Assembly (NCBI GenBank): GCA_964566055.1
Contig: CAZMHI010000013.1
Coordinates: 17,092-81,091 of the forward strand
Reading direction: 5' to 3'
DNA: 64,000 nucleotides
Source of the DNA: TMED23 sp964566055
GTDB lineage: Bacteria > Pseudomonadota > Alphaproteobacteria > Rhodospirillales > UBA2165
Shown: positions 62,506-64,000 of the stretch, one piece after another
Position numbering within the stretch: the stretch's first letter is position 1
How the letters are laid out: each line of letters begins with the position of its first letter
The notes under the pieces: model-generated
What the model was told of the DNA's origin: nothing
Database searches by the model: none
What the model saw: the letters and a program-made list of their open reading frames with translations, nothing else
Translations under genes and position numbers: made by a program

Positions 62506-63114
62506 TTAAAACCGCGGACTGGCTTTTTCCAATTCAGCGCGAAGTTCTTCGTAAGCATTAACGGCTGGAAATTGTGGAAACTCTTCAATCACATGAGCCG
62601 GAGCCTTAAAGAGGATGCCCTGATCCGCTTCATTGAGCATCGAGGTATCATTATAAGAATCACCAGCAGCAAAAACCGTGAAATTCAAATCATGCAGTGA
62701 TTTAACTGCTTCGCATTTGTGATCTTTCATTCGTAAATGATAGTCCACGATCTTGCCGTCTGAGTTGGTCTCCAGGCGATGGCAAAACAGTGTCGGCCAG
62801 TCGAGCTTGCGCATAAACGGTTCACCGAATTCATAAAAAGTGTCGGATAATATAACAACCTGGAAATGTTCGCGCAGCCAAGTCATGAAATCGAGCGCGC
62901 CTTCAAGTGGATCAAGCCCATCAATTACTTCCTGGATGATCGGCAGGCCAAGCCCGTTTTCATCCATGATGCGCAACCGTTGCTGCATCAGCTCATCATA
63001 ATCAGGAATATCCCGGGTCGTATCACGTAAGGCATCAATACCCGTTTTTTCCGCCACGCCAATCCAGATTTCCGGGATCAGGACACCCTCGAGATCAAGG
63101 CACACAATTTCCAC
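62506..63114 (-). CDS. thrH: Phosphoserine phosphatase / homoserine phosphotransferase ThrH
   Basis: 202 residues, HAD superfamily. The nucleophile motif DLEGVLIPEIW (Asp-Leu-Glu instead of DxDxT) is characteristic of ThrH; VILSDTFYEF and GDSYNDTSML complete the HAD site. The Pseudomonas enzyme hydrolyses phosphoserine and can pass the phosphate to homoserine (family knowledge). The start is GTG at 63114 with GGGGAG 7 bases upstream. It follows the uracil-DNA glycosylase gene on the same strand after 85 bases. Confidence 0.9.
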   Translation of the reverse strand: MEIVCLDLEGVLIPEIWIGVAEKTGIDALRDTTRDIPDYDELMQQRLRIMDENGLGLPIIQEVIDGLDPLEGALDFMTWLREHFQVVILSDTFYEFGEPFMRKLDWPTLFCHRLETNSDGKIVDYHLRMKDHKCEAVKSLHDLNFTVFAAGDSYNDTSMLNEADQGILFKAPAHVIEEFPQFPAVNAYEELRAELEKASPRF

Positions 63115-63199
63115 AAAGAGACTCCCCTAAAATTCGACACTCAAGTGTTGCGGGATATAACACATAGATTGGCCTGGAAAAACATATTCTCCAGCGTTG

Positions 63200-63838
63200 T
63201 TATAGGCGTGCCAGGATCGTGTCAAAGACATCGTGGAACATTTGCTCAGTGAGGCGTCCGGTATTCGTATTATAGCGAGAGCAATGATAGCTATCGGCCA
63301 GCACGACTTCATCCAGTTCATGAAATACGTTGTGGCCAAATTTGTAGAGCGCTTTACGTTTTTCCAACACCGTTAAAATCGCGCCATGGGCCAAGCCACC
63401 GAGCGCTAGTACAATTTTTAAATTTGGCATGGTCTGAATTTCACTGATCAGGAAGGGGGCGCAATTTTTTACTTCTGCACCGATCGGCTTATTTTCCGGC
63501 GGCAGACAGCGCACGGCATTGGTAATCCGGCAATTTTTAAGCTTGAGCCCGTCTTCCGGGTCGGCTTTGTATTCACCCTCCGCCAAATCATACTTTAACA
63601 ATGTGTCGTAGAGCAGGTCACCCGCATAATCGCCCGTAAAAGGCCGCCCCGTGCGGTTAGCTCCTTTGAGACCGGGAGCCAATCCGACAATAAGTATTTC
63701 TCCATTGATATCGCCAAAGGAATCAACAGGTGCATTGTGCCAAGTTGGATATTTGTCTCGATTGTCGAGCAGGAAAGTGCGGAGGCGGGGGCAGGCGTCG
63801 CAATCACGATCCGGTCGAGCCGGCAGGTTTGAAGTCAT
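63200..63838 (-). CDS. Uracil-DNA glycosylase, family 5 (UDGb)-like
   Basis: 212 residues. Fe-S type UDG with Cys ligands in CDACPRL, NAVRCLPP and KNCAPFL. The first active-site motif is GLAPGLKGANRTGRPFTGD, lacking the polar catalytic residue of families 1 and 4, as family 5 does. The C-terminal motif is YHCSRYNTNTGRLT, with Cys where Pro is usual. It removes uracil and other deaminated bases from DNA. The assignment to family 5 rather than 4 rests on these motifs. Confidence 0.87.
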   Translation of the reverse strand: MTSNLPARPDRDCDACPRLRTFLLDNRDKYPTWHNAPVDSFGDINGEILIVGLAPGLKGANRTGRPFTGDYAGDLLYDTLLKYDLAEGEYKADPEDGLKLKNCRITNAVRCLPPENKPIGAEVKNCAPFLISEIQTMPNLKIVLALGGLAHGAILTVLEKRKALYKFGHNVFHELDEVVLADSYHCSRYNTNTGRLTEQMFHDVFDTILARL

Positions 63839-63863
63839 ACCTGATTATATACTTAATATTATC

Positions 63864-64000
63864 GAGGGTCAGGACTCATTAATGTCATCCATTCTGCGGG
63901 AGACATTTTTTCGCCGGATTAGGCGTGGAAGGCACAGTGATGCCTATCATCACAAGCCGTTCACAACGACAGCCCGGCGTAAAAAGAGCCCCGCCCTTTG
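63864..64000. other. Unassigned right end, possible mobile-element edge
   Basis: After the UDG start the sequence reads GAGGGTCAGGACTCATTAATG and on to the window end. A + strand frame from ATG 63882 stays open for 39 codons to the edge, rich in Arg, His and Lys. The sharp change in character, with an insertion-sequence-like terminus, makes an element edge possible, but no transposase motif is visible. Confidence 0.25.

Noticed and set aside
62431..62700. 89-codon + strand open frame near thrH
   Set aside because: Mostly antisense to thrH, with no recognisable motif.

Overview
The window reads as a chromosomal segment of an alphaproteobacterium of moderate GC content, most likely a Rhodospirillales-like or related uncultured lineage; I cannot name a species. 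The case for this rests on several points. The gene orders are alphaproteobacterial (pyrH-frr-uppS-cdsA-dxr-rseP-bamA-skp-lpxD-fabZ-lpxA-lpxI-lpxB; trpC-moaC-moeA-lexA-comEC; eno-ftsB-pdhABC-lpd-lipA-coq10-cinA-pgpA; slt-dapA-smpB). UDP-diacylglucosamine hydrolysis uses LpxI rather than LpxH. The E1-beta subunit of pyruvate dehydrogenase carries a lipoyl domain. LexA has a GTTC-N7-GTTC operator, and GANTC (CcrM-type) sites are clustered before bamA. Nearly all of it is housekeeping sequence. I saw no tRNA, rRNA, CRISPR array or complete transposon.

Layout: 1-12.2 kb is one long + strand run from nucleotide and translation genes (pyrH, frr) through isoprenoid and phospholipid synthesis (uppS, cdsA, dxr) to envelope assembly (rseP, bamA, skp) and lipid A (lpxD, fabZ, lpxA). 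It ends in a single in-frame LpxI-LpxB fusion. From 12.2 to 22.8 kb come gloA (+), gltA and gltX (-), comEC (+) and the - strand run trpG-trpD-trpC-moaC-moeA-lexA. From 22.9 to 27.0 kb a + strand copper module (a CopA ATPase with two YHS domains, CueR, and a CueR operator) and a divergent polysaccharide deacetylase separate trpG from trpE, which follows ppiD (- strand, 27.1-30.5 kb).

30.7-35.0 kb is an accessory block: a CDP-paratose/tyvelose-epimerase-like protein, a radical SAM protein and a TPR/GT41-type glycosyltransferase. 35.1-40.2 kb returns to housekeeping (tpiA, secG, pyrG, kdsA, eno). From 40.3 to 44.4 kb small accessory genes surround ftsB: a ricin-type lectin, an ABM-domain protein, a lipoprotein, a SelT/W/H-like Rdx protein, a DUF900-like hydrolase and a GST. 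44.7-52.1 kb holds the pyruvate dehydrogenase operon, two tandem GNAT genes, lipA and the Coq10-like gene.

52.2-60.4 kb carries a PAS protein, cinA, pgpA, an overlapping M23 peptidase-bactofilin pair, a threonine dehydratase, slt, dapA and smpB. 60.4-61.6 kb is an AT-rich PadR plus membrane-protein cassette bracketed by inverted REP-like palindromes. The end holds a GST with a probable C-terminal frameshift, thrH, a family-5-like uracil-DNA glycosylase and what may be the edge of a mobile element.

The points most worth a second look are the helically phased GANTC array before bamA, the LpxI-LpxB fusion, the palindrome-flanked PadR cassette, the epimerase/radical SAM/GT41 block, the copper island splitting the trp genes, and a 32-bp near-perfect palindrome at 43.66 kb.
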